From the NCBI RefSeq assembly GCF_023653455.1, contig NZ_JAKEDR010000178.1, forward strand, positions 1 to 7,010: a stretch of 7,010 nt of DNA, read 5' to 3'. Every line of letters starts with the position of its first letter. Positions within the stretch are counted from its first letter, which is position 1. This document shows, one piece after another, positions 6,901 through 7,010 of this stretch. This DNA is from Paraclostridium ghonii. GTDB lineage: Bacteria > Bacillota > Clostridia > Peptostreptococcales > Peptostreptococcaceae. Position numbers and translations under genes: made by a program. Below the pieces are notes generated by a model that was not told where the DNA came from, made no database searches, and saw nothing but the letters and a program-made list of their open reading frames with translations.

Positions 6901-6914
6901 TTTATAGCTATAAA
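6901..6914. promoter_or_regulatory. 14-bp perfect palindrome upstream of the TIM-barrel gene (possible operator)
   Basis: TTTATAGCTATAAA is its own reverse complement and sits 7 bp upstream of the Shine-Dalgarno of the minus-strand gene. It would lie in the leader if the promoter at 6957-6985 is used, or overlap the -10 of an alternative promoter (TTGGCT at 6934-6929, 16-bp spacer, TATAGC at 6912-6907). Repressor operators often look like this, but AT-rich palindromes also arise by chance. Confidence 0.3.
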
Positions 6915-6956
6915 TTCATATAATTAATAGCCAAATTTTTTAATGTTTTATCATTA

Positions 6957-6985
6957 ATTATAAATTAGGTATATCAATTTTGCTA
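6957..6985 (-). promoter_or_regulatory. Candidate SigA promoter of the TIM-barrel gene
   Basis: On the minus strand a perfect TATAAT -10 (complement of 6957-6962) lies 17 bp from a weak TAGCAA -35 (complement of 6980-6985). The start of transcription would fall near 6950, giving a leader of roughly 70 nt that contains the palindrome at 6901-6914. An alternative lies closer to the gene at 6907-6934. Confidence 0.4.
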
Positions 6986-7010
6986 TGTTTTATTTAAATA
7001 AATTTAATAG

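Noticed and set aside
1..7010. CRISPR arrays, tRNA/rRNA genes, insertion sequences, phage genes, or an AgrD/AgrB-type peptide pair
   Set aside because: I looked for phased repeats with spacers, tRNA-like cloverleaf segments, transposase motifs and a small peptide gene with a processing protease, and saw none. The only clear P-loop is in the helicase, so no ABC ATPase is hidden here.

Overview
The window is very AT-rich, roughly 70% or more by eye. Its codons favour AGA for Arg and ATA for Ile, and its genes have strong AGGAGG-type ribosome binding sites. Together with the gene families (an AgrC-like GHKL kinase, a large FtsX-type permease and a YxiN/DbpA-type helicase), this points to a low-GC Firmicute of the Clostridia. 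A Clostridioides/Paraclostridium-like Peptostreptococcaceae is plausible, but the genus is an inference. Nothing here resembles a phage, insertion sequence, CRISPR array, tRNA or rRNA.

Left part (1-3751): the 3' part of a membrane sensor histidine kinase of the AgrC/GHKL type runs off the left edge. It is followed by an 848-residue ABC-transporter permease with two FtsX domains. The 171-bp gap between them holds an 11-bp direct repeat with an exact 21-bp period, the geometry and approximate sequence expected for a LytTR (AgrA/VirR-type) response regulator, followed by an intrinsic-terminator-like hairpin. The likely logic is that the kinase signals to a LytTR regulator encoded outside the window, which switches on the permease. 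Neither that regulator nor the transporter ATPase lies in this window; both may lie upstream.

Middle (3752-6002): a 242-bp spacer carries a hairpin with a T-run and a candidate promoter. It leads into a complete DbpA/YxiN-type DEAD-box RNA helicase, predicted to act on 23S rRNA during 50S subunit assembly. A further 86 bp on is a 158-residue protein I cannot assign. It has a tandem YWxx repeat at its N-terminus, an acidic first half and an Arg-rich second half. A motif in front of it fits a SigK/SigE sporulation promoter, though overlapping SigA-like elements compete.

Right part (6003-7010): a long perfect hairpin just after the orphan gene is placed to terminate both it and the convergent minus-strand gene. 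That gene encodes a small TIM-barrel protein of an uncharacterised conserved family often labelled 'hydrolase'. Its upstream region (6878-7010) holds a good ribosome binding site, a palindrome and a candidate promoter. No gap longer than about 245 bp is gene-free. The window shows no clear novel multi-gene system; the most informative elements are the LytTR-like repeat and the orphan gene.
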